Shown: piece by piece, positions 1 through 13,300 of the stretch
Numbering within the stretch: position 1 is the first letter of the stretch
Layout: each line of letters starts with the position of its first letter
NCBI GenBank assembly: GCA_019914945.1
Contig: CM034099.1
Location: forward strand, 10,367,001-10,431,000
Source: Typha latifolia
Lineage: Eukaryota; Streptophyta; Magnoliopsida; Poales; Typhaceae
Direction: 5' to 3'
DNA length: 64,000 bases
Notes under the pieces: model-generated
What the model saw: the letters and a program-made list of their open reading frames with translations, nothing else
What the model was told of the DNA's origin: nothing
Databases searched by the model: none
Translations under genes and position numbers: made by a program

Positions 1-59
1 CTCTGGCAAGCGACACCGTAGTGTGGTGTCATCTACTCAAATTGGCATGCCAAGTTTGA

Positions 60-362
60 TAACAATACTTATAAAGATTTCGAGTTTCCAGATTAAGAAT
101 CTGTCCCCTTATGGACCATGGGCCCTTCGTAAGGACCCTTTATCATATCCTCCTCAGAGGTCAGTCTAAACGAATAAAATCCCAATTCTATATCCATCGC
201 CAAAAAAGGGGCAGAAATTGGCTAAATCCTAGCAAGAATATCACTTAGAGAATCTATGGGAATGGATCTACCTAAGAATTTACTTATGATATCAGACCTC
301 CATTCCTCCCGGCTGCTTGCGAGCATGTTAGGATCAACTTTAACATCGTCCGAAGGGCCATC
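60..362 (-). pseudogene. LINE ORF1 remnant (DUF4283-type domain)
   Basis: Translated on the minus strand this stretch reads as the N-terminal RNA-binding domain of plant LINE ORF1. It has an IISKFLGRSIPIDSLSDIL block, then GFYSFRLTSEED, then KGPWSIRGQILNLE in another frame. A stop after ILARI and a frameshift near position 140 show it is dead. It lies past the 3' end of the oxidoreductase gene. The family call rests on remembered LINE ORF1 patterns. Confidence 0.6.
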
Positions 363-422
363 TGCAATCATATCCACTATGCTTAGGGATCATCCACGGC
401 TTCTGTGGCTTCATCGGTTTCA

Positions 423-638
423 CTAGATCTCTTCACCACCTGCACAGCATGATTCTATCTTGGCAGCATTTTGAATGGCACCCTCGTATTGGTGGAATCG
501 CCAGGCGTTTCTCCATACTAAAGTTTCAATATTCCCCCAATGATTTTCTTCAGGAAAACATGGGTGGGTTTTTGGTGGAACTTGCCCTGTTTCACTAAAC
601 ACAATTTTCTCTTTATTCCATTTTCCATATGTCAATAA
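423..638 (-). CDS. Unrecognised exon-like ORF
   Basis: This is an open stretch of about 70 codons with protein-like composition, including KTHPCFPEENHWGNIETLVW and WRFHQYEGAIQNAAKIESCC. I do not recognise it. It ends near a possible donor (GCAG|GTGGTG, about position 441), and in another frame it runs on towards the LINE ORF1 remnant at 60-362. It may be a decayed 5' part of that ORF1 or an exon of another gene. No convincing acceptor was found. Confidence 0.2.
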   Translation of the reverse strand, partial: LLTYGKWNKEKIVFSETGQVPPKTHPCFPEENHWGNIETLVWRNAWRFHQYEGAIQNAAKIESCCAGGEEI

Positions 639-892
639 AAAGCTAAAATTATCTGATGAGTATTTTGGTAAAAATGAAAATAAACTTGGAACTATTGTCC
701 ATACTGTCCAAGAGTTTCACAGGCCAGCAAATATGAAAGAGAGAGAGATCCTATCAATGGATCACTAAAAAAAAACTAAGCATATTTGCTATTTTAATTT
801 AAGATTTTTTATATAATTACCATTTAATTTATCACGAGTATGAAATAAACAATCCATGGAAAATAACACAGTACTATTCAATCTCTTTGAAG

Positions 893-944
893 TTTATTGC
901 CACGAAACTCACAGTTTTGAAAATTACAAAGCACCACCTTTATT
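893..944 (-). promoter_or_regulatory. Candidate poly(A) signals for the oxidoreductase gene
   Basis: Two AATAAA hexamers on the minus strand (939-944 and 893-898) lie about 180 and 230 bp beyond the TGA stop at 1123-1125. That is a normal 3' UTR distance for a plant gene. The call is from position and hexamer only. Confidence 0.35.
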
Positions 945-1122
945 AGGCATAACCAATTATTACAACAGTTCATTTCAAGAGAATAGGGCCAGGCTTCTGT
1001 CAGTTTTTTTACCTATCACTTCATCTGTTACAACATGGTCTTTGAAAGTTCAAGACAATCACAGATACCAGATAATTTGTAATCATCTAACATACCACAC
1101 ACAATACCAAGCCTCTTTTCAT

Positions 1123-1380
1123 TCAGGGATCCAGCCCCATCTCTTTCCTGGTCTTGCCCACAAACAAGTCTTTTGATTTAATTATGCCAGGTAAGCACCC
1201 AATCATTGTCACAAATGGGAACTGTGCCACAGCTTCTTTCCTTCCCAAGGACACAATTGCCAGTTCATAAGAAGGACTATAAGTGGCCAGCTTGCTTTCA
1301 CTGGCTCCTTGCATCAGCAGCTTCAAATTCTTTGCAACCACTAATGCATGTTTCTGAGCAAGGTATCCCTGTTTAATTTC
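1123..1380 (-). CDS. Oxidoreductase exon 4 (residues 277-361, stop)
   Basis: The exon follows acceptor GACAG|GAA. It encodes [20 protein letters not shown], which continues the FAIGD helix, then the conserved C-terminal tail with [23 protein letters not shown] stop at 1123-1125. Confidence 0.94.
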   Translation of the reverse strand, partial: EIKQGYLAQKHALVVAKNLKLLMQGASESKLATYSPSYELAIVSLGRKEAVAQFPFVTMIGCLPGIIKSKDLFVGKTRKEMGLDP

Positions 1381-4300
1381 CTGTCCACATGAAACAAAGC
1401 ACTTATCAGCAGCATATCAGTAACTAGATCTCAACACTACCGCCTCCGTTGGATGTTGTATTGAAGAAACTCAGAAAATATATACTTTTCACTTTCATGT
1501 CGTAGAATCAGTTTTATCATGCACGTAAGACCTTATTCAGCATTATGCTAACATGACATTACATATTCAGTTAAAACAATGGATTTAGTTAGATATGATG
1601 CAACATGGGATCTTGATCAAATATTCCTAACTACCAGCTCAGAAAATTCTGAATTAGAGACTAAGGACTTTTGTGCTGGTATTAACATAGTACACTTGGC
1701 ATCTGAAAAGTGTATGGATGGGCCTGTACGCCCATTTTCTGAATTGACCTGTATGGTCCGAAATAATGATGTTGAACCGGCACATGTTGTTCCAGAGCCA
1801 GTATGGGTGAATATTTTCAATACAGAAAAATAGCTCCCTATGATTTCATGGCTTGCATAAAATCCCCAAAAGCAAGAGAATATTTACAACAAAGTGAAAT
1901 GAAAGGGCTGACTTACAGGAATATTAGTGATGTCTCCAATTGCAAAAATTTTCTTCTGGCCTTTGACTCTTAACTTATCATCCACCATTAGCCGTCCCTT
2001 CTTGTCCAAAGATTCCTTAACAATGGACTGCTGTAGCCATGAAGAACCTAGTGGCTTTCCCACACAAACAAAATGACAATCAGCTGATATTTTTTCTCCA
2101 GCTGTTGTGTAGTAGACCTTTTCTGTGTCTGACAAAGAGCTCAAGTCTATGGACTGCTCCAGAAGCACTTCAACTTTCTTTGATGACAACCAATCCATTG
2201 TCTTTTTGGAAGCTTTATTCCCTATGAATTCCAGCAATCTCGAGCCTTTGTGGACCACCGTAACCTTCTTGTCTGGATAGTCGACAGCGATCTCTCCAGC
2301 AAGTTCAATGCCAGTTGGACCACCTCCAATGATCAGGACAGAACTTGATGACTCAATCATATGGTTATCTGAATTTCAGGAAAGTAAATTTACATGTTAT
2401 AGATTCAAGTCTTTGCATTATGTATTTAGAATTTCTAATATCAATAAAGAAAACTAGAGTCTGCTGAGAAACAGAATGATATTGAGCTTCATAAAGTTTT
2501 CCATATTTTTTTGAGGACAAAATTATCACCATATAAAAATGTTATTCTATGAGACAAGGCATGTACAAGTGACTAATCTTACTCTTGTTGCACAGACACT
2601 ATCTCCATGACTCAAATCCATGCAATGCGAACACGTGAGCAAGCCTTAACAATCATGGCAAGTAAGGAGCCCTACAAATCATTGACTTCCTCTACAAAGT
2701 TTTTGTAATCTTTCTAGCCATTTAATCATCTCAAAGAATAAGCCTATTCAATCTCTTGCTCAAAGCAATCAAAAGAAGAGGGGAATTTGTATGCTTTGGA
2801 CCATCTGAGTCAGATCCATCTCTGACATTTAACAGATATAACAGTAGAAGAGGATTTTGAAGCCAGAGATTCAGGACAATACACTTCTGAGACCACTGGA
2901 TTGAGTGTTAGAGGTTTCATGGGAACTTTGAAAAAGCCATGTTCTTTAAACATTTCTTTCCATGAAAAAGTAAAAGAAAGGGTTGCTCTGCAATTTGTAG
3001 CATATTAATAGTCGTTGCTGACAATTTTCCACCCAGAATAGTAGTTTCTTACAGATTGGATGCACATAAAATTACATAGAAGAAAAGCTTTATGAATGTT
3101 GCGGAGAAATTAATCTCTAAGAGCAGAAGTATTCTTCCAACTATGAAGAATATGACATGATGACATGATCTAAATGGCTAAAAGCAGAGGAAGATCACAA
3201 TTGACATTTAAGTGTCCTAGTTCTGAGTATAAGGCCTCATAGGCCTCTAAATAGCAATGAAATGGAGAAGATCGCAACGAAACTTAGGGTGTGTTTAGTA
3301 ATTAAAAAGTGGAGTTTAATAAATTGGTCAACTTCAATGAAGTGACTGCCTTTCAAGGAAAGAAGTCAAAATGAAAAAGTTTAGCTACTTTTGATAGGTA
3401 CTACGAAACTCACTTATTTGATTTATTTTCTATAACCAAACATTAAAAGTAGAGAAGTTTCTAGAAGTGATTACTTTTCTCATTCACTTTTTAGCAACTA
3501 AAAATCCCCTTAAGGTGATCTAGTTCCCTTCAAGTTGAGATTTAAAGAGATTGTAACACCCAAAAAAAAACCGACACACGCGTCGCAGACCCCCTGCCAT
3601 CCCCCCATCCGGCCCGTCCTCCTCCCTTTCTTCTTCTTCTTCTTCACCACCCTCACAACCTTCCCCTATTTTCTTCCTCCCACTGCACCATCTCTCCCTC
3701 CCTCACCTTCTCTCGGACTGCCAACGCCAGAGCCGACGAAGCCAATTGCACGACTCCCCAGTAAGCCTCTACTTTGCCGTTAATTTCGGTATTTTACCTT
3801 TCCCCCTCACCATCGTCCTCGGCGGCCGACGACCCCGCGTCTAGCCGCCGGTCAGAGAGCTCCGGTGGAAGGGGCTCTCTAGTCGGGCTTCGGGCCTTAG
3901 TGTTGGGAGGAGGGACTCCATGGCCGACGGCCATGGAGTGTGCCTCGCTGCCCCGTTAGCCGCCCCGGCCCTGGGGCGACCTACTCCCGCTTCCCCGTAG
4001 GCGTGAGGATGGGCGATGACTCCTCCGCGACGTGGGTTATGCCCGCCGCCGTCGAGCCAAGCCAGGCCCTCCTCCTCCTTCCCTCCCCTTCCCTCCGACT
4101 AGCCTTCCCCTCCGACGAGGTCACGAGCCGCCGACCTCGGGGGCAGGCTGCCGGCGGCATGGGCCACCGGTAGCGCTAGGCCCCCGCTTCTCGTCCCCTC
4201 TGTCTCCCTCCCTCCCTGGGGATAGGGGGAGATAAGTGTTGGTGGGCTGTGGGCCGTAGGCCACCAACCTAAGCCTTTAGCCCACTAACCCAAAGGTTTG

Positions 4301-7300
4301 GGTGGGCTGCAGACTGTAGCCCACCAATAAAACCTTGGTGGGCTGTGGTTGGACCCCCGGCCCACCTTAGCCAACCTTGTGGGCTGTAGTTGGACTGCAG
4401 CCCACCAAGCCCTCCCTTGTCCTATTGAGTTAGGTTTGAGCCCAACCCAATACCCCTAACCTAGCCCATTTGGCGCTATTTGGACTCTATAGCCATGTTT
4501 CTCTATTCCACCTGATTAATTAGGCTAACCTCTCTCCTAATGACAATTTAATATCATCTAAATAGTGTGAACTTTAGGATAACATAGAACTCACTCTAGG
4601 GGACCCTTGACTCATGTATACGCCTAAACATAAATTCTCTAATAAGGAAATCTATTCTATTAATTCGTGAATCTTACGTATGGCCTTACTTGCGTGAATT
4701 AATAGGATTGCCACTGCGTGAGGAGGATTTTGGGATTCCGGAGGAGCAGGCTAGCTGAGGAGATTTAGAGTACTGTGGAGACCCCTCAGGCGAGTAGAGT
4801 TTATACAAGTCTAGAATAATGTAGTTACAGCTATTATACCTTTCATGACACTGTAGGAAATGTCAGTATTAATACATGCATCTAGTGTACCATGATATAT
4901 CTTGACATGTCTAGTTATTGATAGTTTACACATCATGATATTATGAGAATATTAAAGTTAGCATATGCATTAGTGTAACAATGCTCTACATGTATCCTGT
5001 ATGATAAACTCTTGCATAAATATATATTGTGAATATAGAATATAATGATGATGATGACTATGACATGACTTATACACTTACAGACACTACACCACTTCCA
5101 CCTATCATTAGTAGTCGAGTTCTGACAAGGCAGTGCCCCCTACTCACTCAGCCCGGGGTTAAGGGTAGAGTGTATCATATATGACTATATTAGCGGCCTA
5201 CACCTGAGGTCAGGAGCCTGTGCGGCATTCAGATAATTATACTGTATAGTCAAAACTAGATTATGATGATAGAAGAACATGATTATGAGGCGGAGATGTC
5301 ACGACCCGAAATAGGAATCATGACCGGCCATGCATCTCAATATGCTCGAGATGCACGAAGCCTTATTAATACTCTCTACGTGTACGATGACAAAATAAAT
5401 AAATAAAATGAGAATGTGCTTTATTAGATTTTATAACTAATTGCAAGGAAGATAAAAAAAAACAATGTTAATGTTTTTGAGTCTCTAAATTAAATAAATA
5501 AAACTTCTAATCTAAAGCACAAAATCAAAAAGAGCGAAAAGGTAAATAGGTGAATCCTAAGTTGAGGTGGAGTCCGGGTACATCTTGCTCAGTCGCCCCG
5601 CTGACTATTACCTGAAATAAATAAACAAAAACAATAGAACCCATGAGCCAACAACTATAGCTCAGTGAGTGGAATCCACTCACTAATCAAATAAATTTTA
5701 AATTCATATTAATGCTGAATAAATTAAACTAAAAGCAACATTATCCGTCACAATATGCAATAGGCATGCTCTCTAAATAATAACAATGATAACATTAGAG
5801 AGAGATGTTATAACTTGTAACCTTGCACGTTTTCAACATATTAACATCTTTTGATATTTATACTGTCATATGACTCAATGGGTCTAAACCCTGTGGATCC
5901 ACATCAACTAGAAGTCGCCTCGAGATGATGCTCGGGACTTTTCTTCATAGCTGATCCGGTTAGGGTCATCAGAGGGTATCATCCTGTGATTAACACACTC
6001 TGTCTTTTTCTCTAGCCGTTGAGAGAAGTTAGAGTCACCTAGGAATTTTTCTCATTCGTCCTAGGACTGTTCCCTAACCCCGCCAGAGTCACTTAAGAAA
6101 GTCACCGCAGTGATCTAATTTAGGACTTTTCCCTAGACTTCCAGATAGACTTGAGTACGCAGCGAAGTGCCTCCCCTCTCCCTCTCCGGTATGCAGCGAA
6201 GCGCAGATAAGGGTGGATTTCATCTAATCCGAATCGGATTAGGTTTGATCCTCTCATAATCTATAAATTAACCCTAATCCTCTCTCTCTCCTCAACACCC
6301 CCCTCCCAGCCTTCTTCTCCTCCACCGTTTTCTTTCTTTTCTCGCCGACGGAGTCACGCCTTAGAATCGGCCTGCCGGAGCGTCGTCGGAGCCATCGGAG
6401 ACCACCTCGTGACTCCTTCGTAAGCCTTCTCTCACCCCTCAAATTTAATTAAAGTTTAGTAGAGTAAAATGAAAATACCTAATTTGGGATTTCGGCTTCA
6501 CCGGCGACTCACGCCGGTCGGCGGCTTCGGGTCGCTGTTGCTCATATGCCAAAGTCTTGCGTCGTCGACCTCGTGTCGTAGGCGCACTCCCCTGAAGTCT
6601 TCATAGCTTGAGGTGTGGAGGAGATGACTCCAGGGCCGCCGGCCATGGAGTCGAGCCGTCGACCGCCATCTACGGTTCCTCCTCCACCTCTCATGGTATG
6701 CTGGGTCGCGAGAGTGTAGAAGAGGTTAGGGTGCGGCTGGCGGTTCATCGTCGGCGGTGACTGCCGGCACCTTTTCTCTTTTTCTCTCTTTTTCCTTTCT
6801 CTTTTTCTCCCTCGCTCTCTCTCTCTCTCTTCGGTTTGGAGAAGACAGACTCGGGCAACCCGAGTTTGGCTTTCTCCCATTAAGTGTTTGGATTCGGGTC
6901 GGGTTGGATCCGAATCCAAGGGACCCGACCCGAACCATTAATTTGGTGGGCCGGGTTAGCCGAGTCCAATTCAATTAATTCGGCTAGGCCTCGGCCCAAT
7001 CCGATTTAGTTGATTTCTTTTTGGATTGGGCCGGGCCAGCAGCAGCCCAACCCAATCCAATGGGTAATTTTAAACCCATTTTAGTTCTTTTTGGTTTTTA
7101 AATTTAAAAAAAAAAATTGTTATTATTCAAATTAAAAAGTTGATTATTATTTATTATTTAAGGTGGCGATTTTTAGTACGTGAGCTAGAGATTTGAGATT
7201 TTGGTTGTCTTGCCTAGACTCAGGTGAGTGGGTTCACTCACATGTTTATTTTATTGTATTTCATATTTTTGTCGGACAATGTAAATTTTCTGTGTGCAAA

Positions 7301-10300
7301 TTATTTATTTCACCCTTATGTGTAAAAATTAAATTGTTGCAAATTCTGTGTGCAAATCTATTTATTTCATCCGTACGTGCGAATATTTATTTGTTTTATT
7401 TTCTGTGCATTTAATTCTATGCCTCTGTTCTATAGGAGACTCACAAGGCGGCCTAAAATTTGCCATGGAGTAGCGATTGAAAGACTAAATCCACTTACAG
7501 TGCTGGTCTGTCACGGCAGAAGTCGCGGGTTCGAACCCCGTTTTCCCCGCCCGATCCTCCAACTTCCGCCTCTCACTTTGCGAAAGAGGGAATTGATCTA
7601 ACCGGAAACCACTCCTTTCCTTCTTCGCTTTCGTCTGCCTGGAGCACCCTTCTCTTACTGGCAGAAGTTCATGCTACTCCAGGGGGGGGCAGAAGTTACA
7701 CAGCGATATTGGCCTTCAGTGATCAAGAGAATCCGCGTTGAGCACTGGGCACTAAGCTTCAATCATCTCCTCTGGCCCAACTGTTCCAGCTGAGGAAGAG
7801 GTGGTTCATGCACCCGGTCATCCCATAGAGCGAATGAGTCTGCCCCCCCCGGTGTTGATAGAAATATGTGAGCTCAGCAAGAAAGAGAAAAGATGGTCCA
7901 TCCAACATTTGGAATGCTTCTGTGAAGAATCAGTCTACCATCCCACCCGGCCTCCCCCGAGGGGGGGTGAAGGTTCCTCTCGGAGACTGCCAGTCTACAA
8001 GGTCCTGCCACCACGCCGCAGAAACGTCATCCAATGAATGGTAAAGCCCCTACAGATGACAGTGAATAAGGTGATGTTCAAGAACCCTTTGTAGAGCTTC
8101 CGGATGTCCTTCTCGTGTCTTGGATTTGACAAGTATTTTATTATATTCAGTGCATCACCATACTCCGTGCAAATATTGAAATTTGTGAAAAGAAAAAAAT
8201 GAGACTAGTATTGATACGACTTAGAGAACAATCCCGGTATAAATCGTTTGCGATTTTCCGTGGTGACTCAAGTTTATTTGGAAGTCCAGGGAAAAGTCCT
8301 AAATTAGATTACTGCGGTAACTTTCTTAGGGGACTCTGGCGAGGTTAGGGAACAGTCCTAGGACGAATGAGAAAAATTCCTAGGTGACTCTAATTTCTCT
8401 CAACGGTTAGAGGAAAAGACAGAGTATGTTAATCACAGGATGATACCCTCTGATGACCCTAACCGAATCAGCTATGAAGAAAAATCCCGAGCATCATCTC
8501 GAGGTGACTTCTAGTTGATGTGGATCCACAGGGTTTAAACCTATTGAGACATATGACAGTATAAATATCAAAAGATGTTAATATGTTGAAAACGTGCAAG
8601 GTTACAAGTTATAACATCTCTCTCCATTGTTATCATTGTTATTATTTAGAGAGCATGCTTATTGCATATTATGACAGATATTATTGCTTTTAGTTTAATT
8701 TATTCAGCATTAATATGAATTTAAAATTTATTTGGTTAGTGAGTGGATTCCACTCACTGAGCTATAGTTGTTGGCTCATGGGTTCTATTGTTTTTGTTTA
8801 TTTATTTCAGGTAATAGTCAGCGGGGCGACTGAGCAAGATGTACCCGGACTCCACCTCCACTTAGAATTCATCTATTTACCTTTCCGCTCTTTTGATTTT
8901 ATGCTTTAGATTAGACATTTTATTTATTTAGTTTAGAGACTCAAAAACATTAACATTGTTTTATATTTTTATTGCAATTATAAAATTTAATAAAGCACGT
9001 TCTCATTTTATTTATTTAATTTGCCATTGTACACGTAGAGAGTATTAATAAGGCTTCGTGCATCTCAAGCATATTGAGATGCATGGCCGGTCATGATTCC
9101 TATTTCGGATCGTGACAGTTTTCGATCCCGAACCAGGAATAGCAGTAGGTGCAAGAGCTGGCGCTTGAGCAGGAGCCAGCTCTGGCTCCCTACTCCGGTC
9201 AGGAGATAAACTCTGGGCTGCAGCTCTTTGTCGACGACGACGCGTATACATATTGTCCCTTCAAGATTTATAAATGAGATAAGAAAAATTTTACTGAATA
9301 TAATAAAAATTTCATAATGAACCTGAGCTGATGCCACCGGACCTCCACACAACTCTAAGGGTGATTTAGGATAACACAATTTTTTAGACTCTGATACCAA
9401 CATTGTCACGACCCGAAATAGGAATAATGACCAGCCATGCATCTCAATATGCTCGAGATGCACGAAGCCTTATTAATACTCTCCGTGTACGATGACAAAA
9501 TAAATAAATAAAATGAGAATGTGCTTTATTAAATTTTATAACTAATTGCAATGAAGATAAAAAAAACAATGTTAATGTTTTTGAGTCTCTAAATTAAATA
9601 AATAAAACTTCTAATCTTAAGCACAAAATCTAAAAGAGAGGAAAGTTAATAGGTGAATTCTAAGTGGAGGTGGAGTCCGAGTACATCTCAATATGAGGCG
9701 GAGATGTCACGACCCGAAATAGGAATCATGACCGGCCATGCATCTCAATATGCTCGAGATGCACGAAGCCTTATTAATACTCTCTACGTGTACGATGACA
9801 AAATAAATAAATAAAATGAGAATGTGCTTTATTAGATTTTATAACTAATTGCAAGGAAGATAAAAAAAAACAATGTTAATGTTTTTGAGTCTCTAAATTA
9901 AATAAATAAAACTTCTAATCTAAAGCACAAAATCAAAAAGAGCAAAAAGGTAAATAGGTGAATCCTAAGTGGAGGTGGAGTCCGGGTACATCTCGCTTAG
10001 TCGCCCCGCTGACTATTACCTGAAATACATAACAATACAAAAACAATAGAACCCGTGAGCCAACAATTATAGCTCAGTGAGTGGAATCCACTCACAAACC
10101 AAATAAATTTTAATTCATATTAATGCTGAATAAATTAAACTAAAAGCAATAATATCCATCACAATATGCAATAGGCATGCTCTCTAAATAATAGCGATGA
10201 TAACAATAGAGAGATGCCACAACTTATAACTTTGCACATTTTCAACATATTAACATCTTTTGATATTTATACTATCATATGTCTCAATGGGTCTAAACCC

Positions 10301-13300
10301 TGTAAATCCACATCAACTAGAAGTCACTTCGAGATGACGCTCGGGACTTTTCTTCATAGCTGATCCGATTACGGTCATCAGAGGGTATCACCCTGTGATT
10401 AACACACTCTGTCTTTTTCTCTAACCGTTGAGAGAAGTTAGAGTCACCTAGGAAATTTTTTCATTCATCCTAGGACTGTTCCCTAACCCCGCTAGAGTCA
10501 CCTAAGAAAGTCACCGCAATGATCTAATTTAGGACTTTCTCCTAGACTTCCAGATAGACTTGAGTCACCACGGAAAATCGCAAACGATTTATACCGAGAC
10601 TGTTCTCTAAGTCGTATCAATACTAGTCTCATTTTTTTCTTTTCACAAATTTCAATATTTGCACGAAGTATGGTGATGCACTGAATATAATAATTAAATG
10701 CACACAGGAAAATAAAACAATTAAATTTTCGCACGTATGGATGAAATAAATAGATTTGCACACAGAAATTGCAACAATTTAATTTTTACATATAAGGATG
10801 AAATAAATAATTTGCACACAGAAAATTTACATGGTCCGACAAAAATACGAAATACAATAAAATAAACATGTGAGTGAACCCACTCACCTGAGTCTAGGCA
10901 AGACAACCGAAATCTCAAATCTCTAGCTCACGTACTAAAAATCACCACCTTAAATAATAAATAAGTGTTGGCCTTAGACAATTTCTATAGGAATGATATA
11001 TAGACTTGAACTGGTAAAATGTTTTGGATTTCATGACACATTGACAACTCTTTCTATTTCAAGCATCGTCATCAGTTCTGTGTTATGACTTGCAGGTAGT
11101 TTCACTATATGATGACTTCAATTGATAAAATGACTAAGAACATTGACGATGCGATGTAGGATGATAAATTGAAGCACCTATAGATAGAGGACCAGAACGC
11201 AACAAGTTAGAAGTGCAGTGGACTTCATAGTTATCTAGAGGACTAGCAATCTGACTTGCAAATATTAGCACACAAATTTAGTTTAACAAGTATCTATACC
11301 TTGTGACATATAGACATTGTGATGAGAACATCACTGATAGAACATGATTGCATGTGTACCGACGTAAGAGGCGTCGACAGAATATGATCAATTTTGTATT
11401 TTTATTTATTTATGGTATCTTTTGCTTATTTCTAATTTAGGATGTCTTTTGCTTATTTTTATTGTAGATCTATATATAGAATCATTATGTTTTCTTAAGG
11501 TTATTAAAGATTATTTGACTTTGCTCCTTTGAGAAAATTGGTGTGAGGTTAAAGGCGAAGATGTGAAACTCCATCTCTTTCTCTCCACCACGTTTTACAT
11601 CATTTTTAGTATCAAAGCGAAGGATCCCAGTTTATGACCCTCCTCCCGAATTCTATGTCGCCCCATATTTGTTCTTCACATGACCAATCGCTCCACAAAC
11701 TCTGAAACACCAAAAAATCTGACGCATGACAAGCCCCGATTACCATCGATGAGGAACAAAAGAAGTATGTTGTTTTAGCAGAATCACCACGTAAGATTCC
11801 AAAAGTTATTTGCTCTTGCATCATTCAATGATCTCCTACTTAGATCCATCTTTATTTTCGTCATATACTGAAAAAAAAAACGCAGCACGTCTCTTTTGCT
11901 GTAAAAAAAATAAATAAATAAAAGGAATTTTGAAATTTTGAAATTCAATTTTTGGCTCTTAATATTTTGTAAGCATCCCAACAAATTCCCTCTTTCCTAA
12001 CTTTTCTACCAAACTTCCTTTTTCTTAATATTTTGTAAGCATCCCAACAAATTCCCTCTTTCCTAACTTTTCTACCAAACTTCCTTTTTCTTCTCAACAT
12101 CCCAACAAATCTCCTCTTTCCTAAACTTTTGATTAAACTTCCTTTTTTGCCTCCACATCCCAATTTTCCAAATTTCCCTCCGCCCTAACTGAACCCAAAC
12201 CCTATCAACCCAACCAAACTCTTACCCACTAGATTCAAACCCAAAACACATTAACCAAATAACTCAAACCCAATTCAAACTCACTTAGACCCATTAGCCA
12301 TCTCACCAACCCATTAATCAAATCCCTCAACCCATTAGCTATCTTCATCCCTAACCTTCCCTCACCTCACATTGAGCCCTAACCCACCCTTTCCACCGCC
12401 ACCTCGATACTAGTGCTTCCCCAACGTCGTCGCTCCACCAGACACCGCTGCTTCAATGACATTGCTCCACCTAACAACGACAACGCCACCTTAACGCCTT
12501 CCACCGACGATGCCGCTACTAGAGCTTTGGACTTCTTCAAGTTTCTCAACAACGCCTTCCGTCTCCGTCAACGACGACGCCTTCATTTTTCACTGACGAC
12601 GCTATCATTCTTTACATTGGCACCCACTGCTGACGATGTTGGCGTCCGTGCCTCAATCTCCCTTCATTTTCTCAGCGACGCATCACTACCGACGTTGCCA
12701 CCAACGAAAACCCCTCCATGCAATCGACTGCCGCTGCCAACACTTGCAACTCCGACGACCCCAACACCACTAAAGCCATCACTAGTGTTCCCCACCGACG
12801 CGGCCTGCGACCATCATCGCCGATCCTTCCGGCCTCTCCCCTGCCTTAGACATTGCTGCCGACGCTGCCACCTTTGTTGTTGTGCCACTCGTTGGTGCTA
12901 AGGGAAGGAAACTACACAACAAGTAATGGAGGATAGAGAAAGGGGAAAGAAGAAGGGTGAGGAATTAAATTTTATTTTTAAAAGACCCTAAACAAAACTT
13001 TGATGGATATGTTCACCATGTAGATAGGGAAAAGAAGATTTTGAAGACAAATGGGAAACCATTTTAAGATGTCTGAGACAAACTCCACAAGATTATATAT
13101 TGTCATATGTACTCTCAACCTAAAGTCAACGATGATTAGAGGCATAGCTCCATCTTCCACACATTCACAAAACTTGGAGGCAAAAATTGCAAAGTGGTTG
13201 TGTGTAGTGGGAGTTGTATAAATGTCATGTCCACTACCATTATTCTAAATTAAACATGAGAGTGATTCCCCATCCTACTCCCTACAAAATTTTGTGAATC

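Larger units (their letters stand above)
7224..8810 (+). other. Intron-like segment 2 of J LTR (enlarged by insertion)
   Basis: The donor context ACTCAG|GTGAGT and the acceptor TTTATTTATTTCAG|GTAATA both match plant consensus well. The interval holds the organelle-like insertion (about 724 bp). Without it the intron would be about 860 bp. It is retained in the copy at 17304-18794, where the donor is mutated to AAAGATGAGT. Splicing is inferred from sequence only. Confidence 0.4.
6157..9119 (+). mobile_element. J-family LTR, plus orientation, 5' truncated
   Basis: Contains the J promoter region (TATAAAT at 6262-6268), a C/T-rich leader and the LTR end CGGATCGTGACA. The first roughly 100 bp present in other copies (14480, 17304) are lost. 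It carries two intron signatures and a 0.7 kb foreign insertion, listed separately. No coding sequence follows in this orientation, so it is an LTR without a body. Confidence 0.7.

Noticed and set aside
856..1176. 106-codon plus ORF across the oxidoreductase 3' end
   Set aside because: Antisense to exon 4 and 3' UTR, with no recognisable motif.
1579..1833. Open frames on both strands in intron 3
   Set aside because: The intron is cleanly bounded by GTAAGT and CAG, and inclusion would break the conserved DITNIP-EIKQGYL join.
7801..8037. 78-codon ORF with many Arg/Pro residues
   Set aside because: It lies wholly in the organelle-like insertion, spans poly-C and poly-G runs, and shows no recognisable domain.
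12413..12901. 162-codon Pro/Ala/Arg-rich ORF in element F
   Set aside because: Composition reflects C-rich triplet sequence. It has no gag fold, no zinc knuckle, and sits in an untranslated or foreign part of the element.
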